From: Lachnoclostridium sp. UBA903
Lineage (GTDB): Bacteria; Bacillota; Clostridia; Lachnospirales; Lachnospiraceae
Direction: 5' to 3'
Length of the DNA stretch: 64,000 bases
NCBI GenBank assembly: GCA_002294045.1
Contig: DBEP01000023.1
Coordinates: 34,772-98,771 of the forward strand
The translations under genes and the position numbers were made by a program. Below are positions 44,407 to 53,573 of the stretch, one piece after another. The notes below the pieces were generated by a model, which saw only the letters and a program-made list of their open reading frames with translations, made no database searches and was not told the origin of the DNA. The stretch's first letter is position 1; each line of letters begins with the position of its first letter.

Positions 44407-44787
44407 ATGATTTCTTTGTCTCTTCGGATATTTTTGACGATTGGCCTGACGCTGTATTTTTTTCTGATATTTACACTTTTAAAGAGGAGAAGCCTCTCCT
44501 TAAAATATACCTTATTGTGGATATTCGGGGGAATCGGTATGGGATTGCTGATTATTTTCCCCCAAATCTTAAGTTGGTTTATTCACATTGTGGATATAAA
44601 ACTGGCGAGTAACGGCGTTTTTGCCATTATACTTTTTTTTGTTTTAATTATTTTGATTTCCATCACTTCCATTGTTTCAAAACAAAGTGATAATATAAAA
44701 AGATTAATCCAGGAGAATGCCCTTCTGGAAAAGAGAATCCGGGAACTGGAAGATAAATTCGGTAAGGAAGGCGATGGCTCTGAGTAA
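44407..44787 (+). CDS. DUF2304 membrane protein
   Basis: This 126-residue protein has three or four membrane segments and a C-terminal coiled-coil-like tail (SDNIKRLIQENALLEKRIRE). DUF2304 genes often follow GT2 polyprenyl-phosphate glycosyltransferases and may anchor or regulate them. That role is inferred. Confidence 0.82.
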   Translation: MISLSLRIFLTIGLTLYFFLIFTLLKRRSLSLKYTLLWIFGGIGMGLLIIFPQILSWFIHIVDIKLASNGVFAIILFFVLIILISITSIVSKQSDNIKRLIQENALLEKRIRELEDKFGKEGDGSE

Positions 44788-44800
44788 AGGAGATTCTATT

Positions 44801-45601
44801 TTGACTACAGGAAAGAAACACACTTTTGTAATTTGCGCATACCGGAAGAGTCCGTTTTTGGAAGAATGTATCCGCTCCTTATTAAGGCAGACGGTAAGTT
44901 CCAGGCTGATTATGGTAACTTCAACGCCCAATGTATACATCAGCCGTATTTCACGTAAATATGGGATTCCCTTCAGGATTAATGACGGGGATAAGGGGAT
45001 TGTACAGGACTGGAATTTTGCTTACGGGCAGGCAGGCACCCCATATATGACCATAGCCCATCAGGATGATGTTTATTCCAGGTTTTATACGGAAATTATG
45101 CTAAGAAAGATGGAACGGTCCAATAAATCTTTAATTGGATTTACGGATTATGCCGAGATTCGGGAAGGAAAGATTGTTAAAAGCAATATCATGTTGAATA
45201 TAAAGAGGCTGATGTTATTTCCGCTGGCTGTCGGCGCCTTGCAGAAGAGCAGATTCGTAAGAAGAAGTATATTGTCTTTCGGATGTCCTATTTGCTGTCC
45301 TTCCGTAATGTTTAATAAAGATAGGCTTCCGGGCACTATTTTTCAGACGGGATACCGGTCCGACCAAGACTGGCAGGCCTGGGAAAAACTATCCAAATTA
45401 AACGGTAATTTTATATATTGCAACCGGATTCTGACTTATCACAGAATACATGAGGAGTCGGAGACAACTGCCATTATAGGGGACAAGGTCCGTTACAGGG
45501 AGGATTTTGATATGTTTCAACAGTTTTGGCCTGCGGGAATTGCAAAAATGCTGGTAAAGCTGTATTCAAAATCAGAAAAGTCTAATTTTATGAACAGATA
45601 G
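44801..45601 (+). CDS. GT2 glycosyltransferase
   Basis: This family 2 glycosyltransferase of about 266 residues has FVICAYRKSPFLEECIRSLLRQ at the N-terminus (in part FVICAYRKSPFLEECI) and a DxD-like HQDD metal site in MTIAHQDDVYS. The start is probably TTG 44801, with AAAGGAG 8 bases upstream and just past the previous stop; ATG 44774 is the alternative. It probably adds one sugar to the repeat unit. Confidence 0.85.
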   Translation: MTTGKKHTFVICAYRKSPFLEECIRSLLRQTVSSRLIMVTSTPNVYISRISRKYGIPFRINDGDKGIVQDWNFAYGQAGTPYMTIAHQDDVYSRFYTEIMLRKMERSNKSLIGFTDYAEIREGKIVKSNIMLNIKRLMLFPLAVGALQKSRFVRRSILSFGCPICCPSVMFNKDRLPGTIFQTGYRSDQDWQAWEKLSKLNGNFIYCNRILTYHRIHEESETTAIIGDKVRYREDFDMFQQFWPAGIAKMLVKLYSKSEKSNFMNR

Positions 45602-45668
45602 AGCCGCAGTAATACATCTGCCTGCAGATGCGTTATGCAATGGGGTAAAAGGTGAAAATGGGTAAAAG

Positions 45669-46823
45669 ATGAAAGTTGGAATTATTACATTTCATAAAGT
45701 GAATAATTACGGTGCGGTATTACAGGCCTATGCCCTGCAGAAAACCATCCGGAGGCTTGGCTGCGAGTGTGATATTATAGACTATAACAGAAAAAGTCTC
45801 AGGGACGTTTTGTTGTGGCAGAAAAACAAAATAAAAGGTTTCTTAAAGGGTACGCCTGACCGCCAGAGCTATTCCAACATGGAATTTCTGAATATGGTCT
45901 TAACTACGGTATTTTTTAATAACAGGGCTGTGGCGGAGAAATTTGCTTCCTTCCGTAAAAGGCTGGATTTAAGCAGAGCTGTGGACAGCGGTACGGTAGA
46001 GGAATTAAATGAGGAATATGATTTATTTATATCCGGCAGCGATCAGGTCTGGAACTGCGGCAGAGTAATTCTGGATAAAAATTACCTGCTTGGTTTTGTA
46101 AAGGACAGCAGGAAAAAAGGCAGCTATGGGGCCAGTTTCGGAATTAAGAAGATACCGAAAAAGTACCTTTGGGATTATAAGAAATTACTTTCGGGATTTG
46201 AATATCTTTCCGTAAGAGAGGAAGCGGGAGCAAAGCTGACGAGGAGGTTAACCGGCAGGGAGGCTTTGGTAGTATTGGACCCTACACTTCTGTTACGGAA
46301 AGAGGATTGGGCCGCACTGACTGCCGGAAAGTCTGCAAAAGAGGATGTTATCATAGTTTATATGCTTGAGTATTCTGAAAACCTCTTAAGGTTTGCAAGG
46401 GAATTATCAAGGAGGGTAAATTGTCCCATCCGGCTTTTAAATAAACCTTTTAACCGCAGGATAAAGGAGGAATGCAGGACGGATGTGGGACCGGCAGAGT
46501 GGCTTCTGGAGCTTAAGAATGCAAGGTATGTAATAACCAACTCCTTTCACGGAGTCGCTTTTTCCATTAATTTTAACCGTAGTTTTTATGTGGAAATTGC
46601 GGAAGAAAGAATAAGAGGAGCTATGGCCTCCCGAATCGAACATATTTTAAAGACCTTTGGGTTAGAAGACAGGTTAATAACAAAAGAAGAGGGCAGCTCT
46701 GGAAATAAAAAGGAGAATTTCAGATTCGGCGTGCCGGATGTGGATTATAACAGGGTAAATAAAAAACTGGAGGAGCTTCGTGGGGATTCCATGGAATATT
46801 TAAGAAAGATGTTAGTGTGCTGA
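45669..46823 (+). CDS. Polysaccharide pyruvyl transferase family protein
   Basis: This 384-residue protein has the family features GIITFHKVNNYGAVLQAYAL, LFISGSDQVWN and NSFHGVAFSI. It would add a pyruvate ketal to a sugar of the polysaccharide. The FrhB-like iron-sulfur protein encoded after it is its frequent partner. The last codons and stop lie in the left end of a family A repeat element, so the C-terminus may have been altered by insertion. Confidence 0.87.
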   Translation: MKVGIITFHKVNNYGAVLQAYALQKTIRRLGCECDIIDYNRKSLRDVLLWQKNKIKGFLKGTPDRQSYSNMEFLNMVLTTVFFNNRAVAEKFASFRKRLDLSRAVDSGTVEELNEEYDLFISGSDQVWNCGRVILDKNYLLGFVKDSRKKGSYGASFGIKKIPKKYLWDYKKLLSGFEYLSVREEAGAKLTRRLTGREALVVLDPTLLLRKEDWAALTAGKSAKEDVIIVYMLEYSENLLRFARELSRRVNCPIRLLNKPFNRRIKEECRTDVGPAEWLLELKNARYVITNSFHGVAFSINFNRSFYVEIAEERIRGAMASRIEHILKTFGLEDRLITKEEGSSGNKKENFRFGVPDVDYNRVNKKLEELRGDSMEYLRKMLVC

Positions 46824-46975
46824 TAAGTTGATGTCTATATCAATTGTGCAGAATGAATTTTCAGTCTGCAAGGCGGAGGAAGGAGATGTAGCGGTGGCTA
46901 CATTGACTGACGACAACGCAGCAGATGGAAATTCAGGCAAGCAATTGGTATGGATATCAGCTTGTCGGTGCACTA
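46813..46975. repeat. Dispersed palindromic element family A, copy 2 (MITE-like)
   Basis: The ends pair imperfectly: TAGTGTGCTGATAAGTTGATG with the inverse of CATATCAGCTTGTCGGTGCACTA-like sequence (46953-46975). The core is the reverse complement of copy 1 at 6530-6712 with about ten scattered differences and short indels. It begins inside the 3' end of the pyruvyl transferase gene. It has no coding capacity. Confidence 0.75.
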
Positions 46976-47026
46976 GGAATTAAGGGGTAACGGAGTATTA
47001 ACAGACAGGAGGCAGTTGAAACGGTT

Positions 47027-48247
47027 ATGATTCAGTTATTCAAAGAAAAAAGTAATTGCTGCGGCTGCACGGCCTGCATGAATATCTGCCCCCGTAATTC
47101 CATTACCATGGAAAAGGATGAGGAAGGTTTTTTGTACCCTGTAATTGATGTTAATACCTGTATCCGGTGTATGGCCTGCGTAAAAGTATGCGCCTTCCAT
47201 AATAAAGAATATAATGAAAAGATTCCGGGTGACCAGGAGGTCTTTGCCCTTAAGCATCCGGACCGGGACGTAAGGGAAAGAAGCTCTTCGGGAGGAGCTT
47301 TTACCCTTATCTCCGACTATGTCCTGGCTCAGGGAGGGAGTATTTACGGTGCGGTTTTTAATGAAAGCTTTGAAGTAATACATAGTAAAGCCTGTAACCG
47401 GAAACAGAGAGATAAGATGAGAGGCTCCAAATACGTTCAAAGTAACCTTGGCAGTATTTTTAAAGAGGTAAAGTCGGAGCTGGAAACGGGAAAGCCTGTG
47501 CTTTTTACCGGCACACCATGCCAGACCGGAGGCTTAAAAAGCTATCTCGGCAGGGAATACACAGGTTTAATCCTGTGTGACATAGTCTGTCATGGCGGGC
47601 CCAGTCCTAAGGTCTGGGAGGATTACAGGACATATCTGGAGGGAAAATACCGGGATAAAATAAGAGATATAAACTTCCGGAACAAGGATTCCGGGTGGCG
47701 GAACAGTTTTCTGAAAGTGGAATTCAACAGGTCCGTGTATAAAAAAAGCATGCAGGAGGACCCTTATTATATTTTGTTTTTTTCCCACCTGATCATCAGG
47801 CCCTCCTGTCATCAATGTGTCTATACCTCCTATCACAGGGAATCGGATATAACCCTGGCAGATTTCTGGGGAATCGAAAATACGGGAAAAGCCTTTCCCG
47901 ATGATGATACGGGGGTATCCCTTGTATTGGTAAATACTAAGAAGGGGAAGGATTTGATTCAGAGCATACGGAAGGATTCGGAAATGGTTAAGAGCAGTCA
48001 TTCCGCTTTTTATCAGCCTATCTTTGAAAGGCCAAGTAAAATATCGCCCAGGCGGCCCCTGTTCTGGAAGGAATATTTTGCAAAAGGAAACGCTGCATTG
48101 GTGAAATACGGGAAGCTGACTGCAACCCAATGGATGATAAAGAAAATTATAGTTCCGGTTTTAAAAAAGACCGGACTATATAACCGGGTGGTAAAAATTT
48201 GTTACAGTTCATGGCTCTGTAAAGATAAGCAGTTCCGTGAACAGTAA
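47027..48247 (+). CDS. FrhB-like iron-sulfur protein of polysaccharide clusters
   Basis: This 406-residue protein has an N-terminal double 4Fe-4S ferredoxin domain (CCGCTACMNICP and CIRCMACVKVC) and a coenzyme F420 hydrogenase beta-subunit-like domain (SSGGAFTLISDYVL, VLFTGTPCQTGGLKSYL, DIVCHGGPSPKVWEDY). Proteins of this type recur beside pyruvyl transferases in capsule loci. Their exact reaction is unsettled. The last codons lie in a family C repeat. Confidence 0.87.
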   Translation: MIQLFKEKSNCCGCTACMNICPRNSITMEKDEEGFLYPVIDVNTCIRCMACVKVCAFHNKEYNEKIPGDQEVFALKHPDRDVRERSSSGGAFTLISDYVLAQGGSIYGAVFNESFEVIHSKACNRKQRDKMRGSKYVQSNLGSIFKEVKSELETGKPVLFTGTPCQTGGLKSYLGREYTGLILCDIVCHGGPSPKVWEDYRTYLEGKYRDKIRDINFRNKDSGWRNSFLKVEFNRSVYKKSMQEDPYYILFFSHLIIRPSCHQCVYTSYHRESDITLADFWGIENTGKAFPDDDTGVSLVLVNTKKGKDLIQSIRKDSEMVKSSHSAFYQPIFERPSKISPRRPLFWKEYFAKGNAALVKYGKLTATQWMIKKIIVPVLKKTGLYNRVVKICYSSWLCKDKQFREQ

Positions 48248-48377
48248 CACGCTTCGCGATGCACACAAAACGTAAAATCGGCGTTTTGGCGCTGCTATAC
48301 TCCGGTTTTTTGTGACTTTCCCTTCGCTGCACTCACAAAAAACACGTCGAGTTTATCGGCTGTGAATAGTAACAAAG
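48227..48377 (+). repeat. Dispersed repeat family C, copy 2
   Basis: GCAGTTCCGTGAACAGTAACACGCTTCGCG-type sequence (48229-48261) matches the inverse of 1-32. A second GTGAATAGTAACA occurs at 48362-48374, giving direct repeats that flank about 110 bases. The interior has CACAAAAC and TTTTGTG segments that can pair. It covers the stop codon of the FrhB-like gene. Confidence 0.55.
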
Positions 48378-48453
48378 ATTTACTTTAAATAATATAAAGA
48401 TTTAGGCGGTAAAACATTGTAACCTATGGTATTCTATGCTAAGATATCTAAGT

Positions 48454-48563
48454 AATGGCCGCAAAAGCCATTCAGGCAGAAAATCATCTCCTTGGAGATG
48501 AAGAAAAGAACCATTTTAACCATCCTGATTTATAGTCCGGAAAACGGACAGATGGGAGATAAA
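48454..48563 (+). promoter_or_regulatory. Structured 5' leader of the CapD-like gene
   Basis: Three short perfect stems follow one another: AATGGC/GCCATT (48454-48472), TCATCTCC/GGAGATGA (48484-48501) and GTCCG/CGGAC (48535-48549). The last ends just before the GGGAG ribosome site. Riboswitch classes known to me do not match. It may be a regulatory leader. Confidence 0.45.
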
Positions 48564-50417
48564 ATGAAGCAGTTTATTCATGATAAAAGATTATTCATAC
48601 GAAGATTGTTTTTAATCATACTGGATGTTATTTTAATTAATATAGCATCTTTCTCGGCACTGTTCATCCGTTTTGATTTCCGTCTGGGACAGATTCCGAC
48701 CAATTATTCGGAAGCTGTGTTATCTTACATAATTATAAATACGGTAACCACTATTATTATATTTTTTCTGTTCCGTTTATACAACAGCCTTTGGAGATAT
48801 GCCGGAATTGATGAATTGGTCAATATCATATTTGCCTGTACGCTGTCGGGAGGGCTGCAGTTAATCGGTATGCATTTCCTGCTGAATATCCATGTACCCA
48901 GGAGTTATTATCCGCTCAGTACCTTATTTATGATGGCTTTAATAAGCGTCAGCAGGTTTTTTTACCGGTATGCCAGAAGGCTGTCAAAACGTTATCATGG
49001 GACTTCCCAAAGCCGGATTATGATTGTCGGAGCAGGTGAGGCCGGCAACTATATTATCAGGGAAATAGCGGTAAGCGGCTATGTAAAAGGGAGTGTCGTA
49101 TGTGCCATTGACGACAATAAAGATAAGCTGGGCAGCTATATTCAGGGCGTAAAGGTGGTAGGAGACCGGACTAAAATTATAGAAGCCGCCGAAAAGTACG
49201 AAATCAGTGATATTTTTATAGCCATGCCTTCGGCTTCCAGGAAGAATATAAAAGAGATTCTGGAAATCTGTAAGGAGACAGGCTGTGCCTTAAAGATTCT
49301 TCCCGGAATGTATCAATTGATTAATGAAGAGGTCAGCGTTACCAGATTGAGGGATGTTGAAATTGAGGACCTGCTTGGCAGGGAGCCTGTTAAAATTGAC
49401 CCGGAAGGCATCGAGAATTATATCAGGGGCAAGGTCATAATGGTTACCGGCGGAGGCGGCTCCATAGGAAGCGAATTATGCAGGCAGATTGCAAAACAAG
49501 GGCCCCGAAAGTTAATTATTGTTGATATCTATGAAAATAATGCATATTTTATCCAGCAGGAATTAAAAAGCGAATATCCTGATTTAGACCTGGTAGTTTT
49601 AATTGCATCCGTCCGGAACTCCAATCGTATGAACTGGATTATGGAACGGTATAAGCCCAATATCATTTACCATGCGGCGGCCCACAAGCATGTTCCCCTT
49701 ATGGAAGACAGTCCCAATGAAGCAATCAAGAATAATGTGGGCGGAACCTACAAGATGGCAAAAGCAGCCGATACATACGGAGTCCAGAAGTTTATACTTA
49801 TTTCTTCCGATAAGGCCGTAAATCCGACCAATGTTATGGGGGCATCGAAAAGAATCTGTGAAATGATTATTCAGGCTTACAATAAGCAGTCAAAAACAGA
49901 TTTTGTGGCCGTACGTTTTGGAAATGTTCTGGGCAGCAACGGCAGCGTAATCCCCTTATTTAAGGAACAGATTCTGCGGGGCGGGCCGGTTACCGTTACC
50001 CATCCGGATATTATAAGATACTTTATGACCATACCGGAAGCCGTGTCCCTGGTACTGCAGGCGGCCGCTTATGCCAAGGGGGGTGAAATCTTTGTCCTGG
50101 ATATGGGGGAACCTGTCAAAATTGCGGAGCTTGCAAAAAACTTAATCCGTTTATCCGGTTATGAACCCGGCAGGGACATTACTATTGAATTCACCGGTTT
50201 AAGACCCGGAGAAAAACTGTATGAAGAGCTTTTAATGGACGAAGAGGGCCTGCAGGATACGGATAATAAATTGATACATATTGGAAAACCCATAGAAATG
50301 AGTGTGGACGACGTTTTAAAAGAAGTGGAAGAATTGGATATGGCAGCCAAGGAGGAAACGGAAGATATCAGGGATAGGATTAAAAAACTGGTTCCGACTT
50401 ATTTTACAAAAGAATAA
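48564..50417 (+). CDS. CapD/PglF-type UDP-sugar 4,6-dehydratase or epimerase
   Basis: This protein of about 617 residues has four N-terminal membrane segments, a first nucleotide-binding domain (IVGAGEAGNYII) and a C-terminal SDR dehydratase domain with TGGGGSIGSELCRQI and SSDKAVNPTNVMGASKR; Ser-Asp-Lys replaces the usual Tyr site, as in inverting dehydratases. It would convert UDP-GlcNAc to a 4-keto-6-deoxy sugar. The start at 48564 is chosen for GGGAG 6 bases upstream. In-frame TTG/ATG codons at 48492-48498 lie within the second leader stem. Confidence 0.9.
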   Translation: MKQFIHDKRLFIRRLFLIILDVILINIASFSALFIRFDFRLGQIPTNYSEAVLSYIIINTVTTIIIFFLFRLYNSLWRYAGIDELVNIIFACTLSGGLQLIGMHFLLNIHVPRSYYPLSTLFMMALISVSRFFYRYARRLSKRYHGTSQSRIMIVGAGEAGNYIIREIAVSGYVKGSVVCAIDDNKDKLGSYIQGVKVVGDRTKIIEAAEKYEISDIFIAMPSASRKNIKEILEICKETGCALKILPGMYQLINEEVSVTRLRDVEIEDLLGREPVKIDPEGIENYIRGKVIMVTGGGGSIGSELCRQIAKQGPRKLIIVDIYENNAYFIQQELKSEYPDLDLVVLIASVRNSNRMNWIMERYKPNIIYHAAAHKHVPLMEDSPNEAIKNNVGGTYKMAKAADTYGVQKFILISSDKAVNPTNVMGASKRICEMIIQAYNKQSKTDFVAVRFGNVLGSNGSVIPLFKEQILRGGPVTVTHPDIIRYFMTIPEAVSLVLQAAAYAKGGEIFVLDMGEPVKIAELAKNLIRLSGYEPGRDITIEFTGLRPGEKLYEELLMDEEGLQDTDNKLIHIGKPIEMSVDDVLKEVEELDMAAKEETEDIRDRIKKLVPTYFTKE

Positions 50418-50451
50418 ATGGGAAAAATACGGCATAGGCTTACCGGCGACA

Positions 50452-50487
50452 GGACAGAATGTATATTAATATGCATTCTGTCCTTTG
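50452..50487. terminator. Bidirectional terminator
   Basis: GGACAGAATG (50452-50461) and CATTCTGTCC (50474-50483) form a perfect 10-bp stem between convergent genes. A short T-run follows on the plus strand. Confidence 0.6.
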
Positions 50488-50527
50488 GTGGGAATATTAA
50501 ATAATTTGTTTGTTCAGTAAAAGTACC

Positions 50528-52015
50528 TTAGGAATCCGGATGCAGAAGTTCCATAAAGCTTTTATCCATTCTTAAATCCTTTTCAAATGGCACAACATCA
50601 CAGGTATTTATATAGTGTTCCAGCAATCTTTCTTTCAGCTGCAATATGATTTCCCGGTATGAAGGGTCCGTTATCCTGTTATTTATCTCAGATGGGTCCT
50701 TTCTTAAATCATAAAATTCATCACTTTCGTAGAGCCTTTTAATATATTTATATTCTTTGGTGCGGCACATGATGGCCTTTCCGTTATACATATCATCCGA
50801 GTATTGCAAAGATTGTCTTGGATAATACAGCCTTTCCGGATTGGGTATTCCCTGGCCGCCGCTTTCTTTACAATGTTCTTCCCCTTTGCGGATGCCTCCT
50901 TCGCAAAATACCGCATCTCTGACCTTTTCTTCCTTTTCCGCAAGATAGGGAAGCAGTGATTTGCCGAAGTGGGTATGCCGCTTTTTAATCCCGGATAAAT
51001 CTTCGGCTGTTGCGTAAAAATCAATCAGCTCTACCAATGTATCACAGTTTCCGGTGACTTTCTGCATTCCTTTTGGAAGCTTTACGATAAAAGGCACATT
51101 AGTCAGGCAATCCTCAAAACAATTCTGAGCTTTTTCCACCAGTCCGTAGTCTCCGGTAAAATCACCATGGTCACTGAAGACAAATATTGCGGTGTCATCA
51201 TACACATTTTTTTCTTTCAGCGCTTGTACTATCATACCCGTCAGCTCGTCCACCTTGCTGCACATTGCCAGATACACGGCTCTCAGCTCATCAAAACGTT
51301 CCTCTTCCCATCCGGATATTCTCTGTAATTTACTCAGTTCCTTTTCTATCCTGGCCTTCCCGGTGAAATCCTTCGGAGGCTTTATACGTCCGGGAAGTCT
51401 GCTGATATTTATCCTGTCATAATATTTTTGGCTTATCTGGTAATCCGGATGTGGCAGCATAAGCGGCAGGAAAATACAAAACGGCTCATCCTGATTATAA
51501 TTCCTGATAAAATCCGCTGCTCCCGTTGTCCATAAATCATCTATGGTCTTCCCTTCCGGTATGATACCTCTGAAAAAGGAATAATAATTATCTCCGTCCG
51601 GTTCCCCGCGCCAATTGCCGGCAGGAAGTTTATCGGGTTTTTGTGACGGAATATAATATGTATTGCAATAATCCTTGTAGTATTCTTCCTGCTGAGCGGG
51701 GAGAAGATCATTACGCTGGTTCATCCATACATGATATCCGTCTTCTTTTAGATATTTCAGCAATACGGGCTCATGGGAACGCATCATATGTGTCATTGTC
51801 CGGTGTCCTGCCACATGAGGGTACCATCCGCTCATAAAGCTGCACCGGGAGGGGGTACATACAGGATTCTGGCAGAAAGCATTGGAAAAAGAAGCTCCTT
51901 CCATTGCAAGCCGGTCCAGATTTGGGGTAAAGGATGCCGGATTTCCAAAATGAGCCATGCTGTCTGCACGCATTTGGTCCGGATTAATAATAACAATGTT
52001 TTTTCTTTTTTTCAT
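50528..52015 (-). CDS. Cysteine-type sulfatase
   Basis: This 495-residue arylsulfatase-fold enzyme would remove sulfate from a glycan or small sulfate ester. The maturation motif is CTPSR with Cys53, to be converted to formylglycine. Metal-site segments are INPDQMRAD and FVFSDHGDFTGDYG. No signal peptide is seen from the start chosen (ATG 52015, family N-terminus KNIVIINPD), so it may be cytoplasmic. The frame is open to 52189 but the extra residues are unlike the family. It follows lacI on the same strand. Confidence 0.88.
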   Translation of the reverse strand: MKKRKNIVIINPDQMRADSMAHFGNPASFTPNLDRLAMEGASFSNAFCQNPVCTPSRCSFMSGWYPHVAGHRTMTHMMRSHEPVLLKYLKEDGYHVWMNQRNDLLPAQQEEYYKDYCNTYYIPSQKPDKLPAGNWRGEPDGDNYYSFFRGIIPEGKTIDDLWTTGAADFIRNYNQDEPFCIFLPLMLPHPDYQISQKYYDRINISRLPGRIKPPKDFTGKARIEKELSKLQRISGWEEERFDELRAVYLAMCSKVDELTGMIVQALKEKNVYDDTAIFVFSDHGDFTGDYGLVEKAQNCFEDCLTNVPFIVKLPKGMQKVTGNCDTLVELIDFYATAEDLSGIKKRHTHFGKSLLPYLAEKEEKVRDAVFCEGGIRKGEEHCKESGGQGIPNPERLYYPRQSLQYSDDMYNGKAIMCRTKEYKYIKRLYESDEFYDLRKDPSEINNRITDPSYREIILQLKERLLEHYINTCDVVPFEKDLRMDKSFMELLHPDS

Positions 52016-52139
52016 ATTTACACCCATTGCATACCGCAGGCGGGCCTGCGGCACTGCCACAATATATAAAAGTGAAACAAGTTTCACAGGCTGAAAGAAG
52101 CATTTTGTGGCAACCTTTCTATATTCATATTTAAAATAT

Positions 52140-53177
52140 TTAACAGGTGGAATCCCTGTCAATATACCGGAACGGGACATACTCGTCAACTATTTTATTC
52201 TGTTCCGGATAAATCTGGTTAAACAAAAGGTCTACCGACCGGTAACCCATTTCGTAAGCATTTACATAAATGGTAGATAAGGCCGGAGAAAATTCCGAAC
52301 CGGTGGTTGTTGAAAAAGCGGTGCCGATGATAGCAATGTCCTCCGGTATCCGGTAACCTGCTTTTTGAAGGTGGTTATATGCAGTAATGCAGAAATCTGC
52401 TGAATTAATAAAAAATCCGTCCGGAGGGGAAGGACTGTTGATATAACCGTCGATGATAGTACAGAACTGGAATGTGTCGTCGGGCGTATAGATACATAAA
52501 CGGCATGTAAAATTTTCCTGTTCATGGGCTGCCTGAAAGGCTTCCAGAAGAGATTTCATTCTGGAATACTGGGGATCGTTCATAAATGAATAAAATAAAA
52601 CTATATTTCTATAGCCTTTATCATAAAAAATCCGGAGCACTTCCTGGGCGTACAAATAATAACCACCGTAAATATTATGTTCTTTTACTATTATATCGCT
52701 GCCGTCGCCGGCAAATACAAAGGGCATGCCTGACGAAAGCAGATGCGGTATGCTGCCGATAATACCGCTGTTGATTCCGGGGAAGATGATGCCGTCAAAA
52801 TCATGCTGATTGAACAGCAGTGCATTAGCGCCGGAATCAGTAATATTTTGGGGATTATAAAGCAGCATGTTAAAATGATAATGATTTAAATTATCTATAA
52901 CCCCAAGTATAAACATATTATAAAATGAAAAATTATTTAGTGAGCCGTTAGAAACAAAAGGCAGTGCTATGGCAATTGTATTGGTAGAACCGGATGCCAG
53001 ATGCCTGGCTCTGGTGTTCGGTATATAGCCAAGCCGGTTAATAGCTTCGGTTACTTTTCTGATTGTTTCATCGGAATATTTTCCTTTTTTATTTATGATT
53101 CTGGATACTGTACTGGCGGCAAGACCTGTTTCTTTTGCTATATCATAAATTGTAACTGAATTTCTATTTGTTTCCAT
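52140..53177 (-). CDS. LacI-family repressor of the sulfatase locus
   Basis: This 345-residue repressor has an N-terminal LacI helix-turn-helix (TIYDIAKETGLAASTVSRIINKKGKYSDET in part) with the hinge IPNTRARHLASG, and a periplasmic-binding-protein-like effector domain. Two perfect or near-perfect LacI-type operators lie upstream (53249-53264 and 53416-53431), one next to its own gene and one on the start of the divergent operon. The inducer is probably a desulfated sugar from the pathway. Confidence 0.92.
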   Translation of the reverse strand: METNRNSVTIYDIAKETGLAASTVSRIINKKGKYSDETIRKVTEAINRLGYIPNTRARHLASGSTNTIAIALPFVSNGSLNNFSFYNMFILGVIDNLNHYHFNMLLYNPQNITDSGANALLFNQHDFDGIIFPGINSGIIGSIPHLLSSGMPFVFAGDGSDIIVKEHNIYGGYYLYAQEVLRIFYDKGYRNIVLFYSFMNDPQYSRMKSLLEAFQAAHEQENFTCRLCIYTPDDTFQFCTIIDGYINSPSPPDGFFINSADFCITAYNHLQKAGYRIPEDIAIIGTAFSTTTGSEFSPALSTIYVNAYEMGYRSVDLLFNQIYPEQNKIVDEYVPFRYIDRDSTC

Positions 53178-53248
53178 TTTTTAAATCCTCCAAACAGAAT
53201 GCTTATTAAATATAATATATCATAAAAATTAACATAAGTAAAGCGGAA

Positions 53249-53264
53249 ATGCAACCGATTGCAT
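53249..53264. promoter_or_regulatory. LacI-family operator 1
   Basis: ATGCAACCGATTGCAT has perfect ATGCAA/TTGCAT arms around CCGA, fitting the LacI/GalR pattern TGNAANCGNTTNCA. It lies 72 bases upstream of the lacI start, suited to autoregulation. Confidence 0.85.
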
Positions 53265-53381
53265 AATGGCTTTATTATTATGATATTATACGTCAGTCAT
53301 TAAAGAAAGGCATAAACTACATAAATAATTTTTTAAATCATATAAAAATAGAAATTATGCACAAAGAAATTTATAATATTA

Positions 53382-53410
53382 TTGACAAAAAGATAAAACG
53401 GTGATATATT
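53382..53410 (+). promoter_or_regulatory. Promoter of the sugar ABC/sulfatase operon
   Basis: TTGACA (53382-53387) and TATATT (53405-53410) are separated by 17 bases. The predicted transcription start falls at about 53417, inside operator 2. Confidence 0.85.
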
Positions 53411-53415
53411 TCTTA

Positions 53416-53431
53416 ATGTAACCGATTGCAT
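53416..53431. promoter_or_regulatory. LacI-family operator 2
   Basis: ATGTAACCGATTGCAT differs from operator 1 at one base. It covers the predicted +1 of the operon promoter, so binding should block transcription. Confidence 0.85.
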
Positions 53432-53573
53432 TATTGGCGTAATATTATATCATGAAGGGAGAGGAGGCCTTTATTTCTACATTAAACGGTTGTTTTTATT
53501 TTTGTTCCAGGCTATGTTTCAGAGTTATTTCAGACAATTTTAGCAACTAAACAAGGTAGGAGGTATATAACTT

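Noticed and set aside
48440..48560. Possible cyclic-di-GMP-I riboswitch (GCCGCAAAAGCC resembles part of the motif)
   Set aside because: The other conserved blocks of that class are absent.
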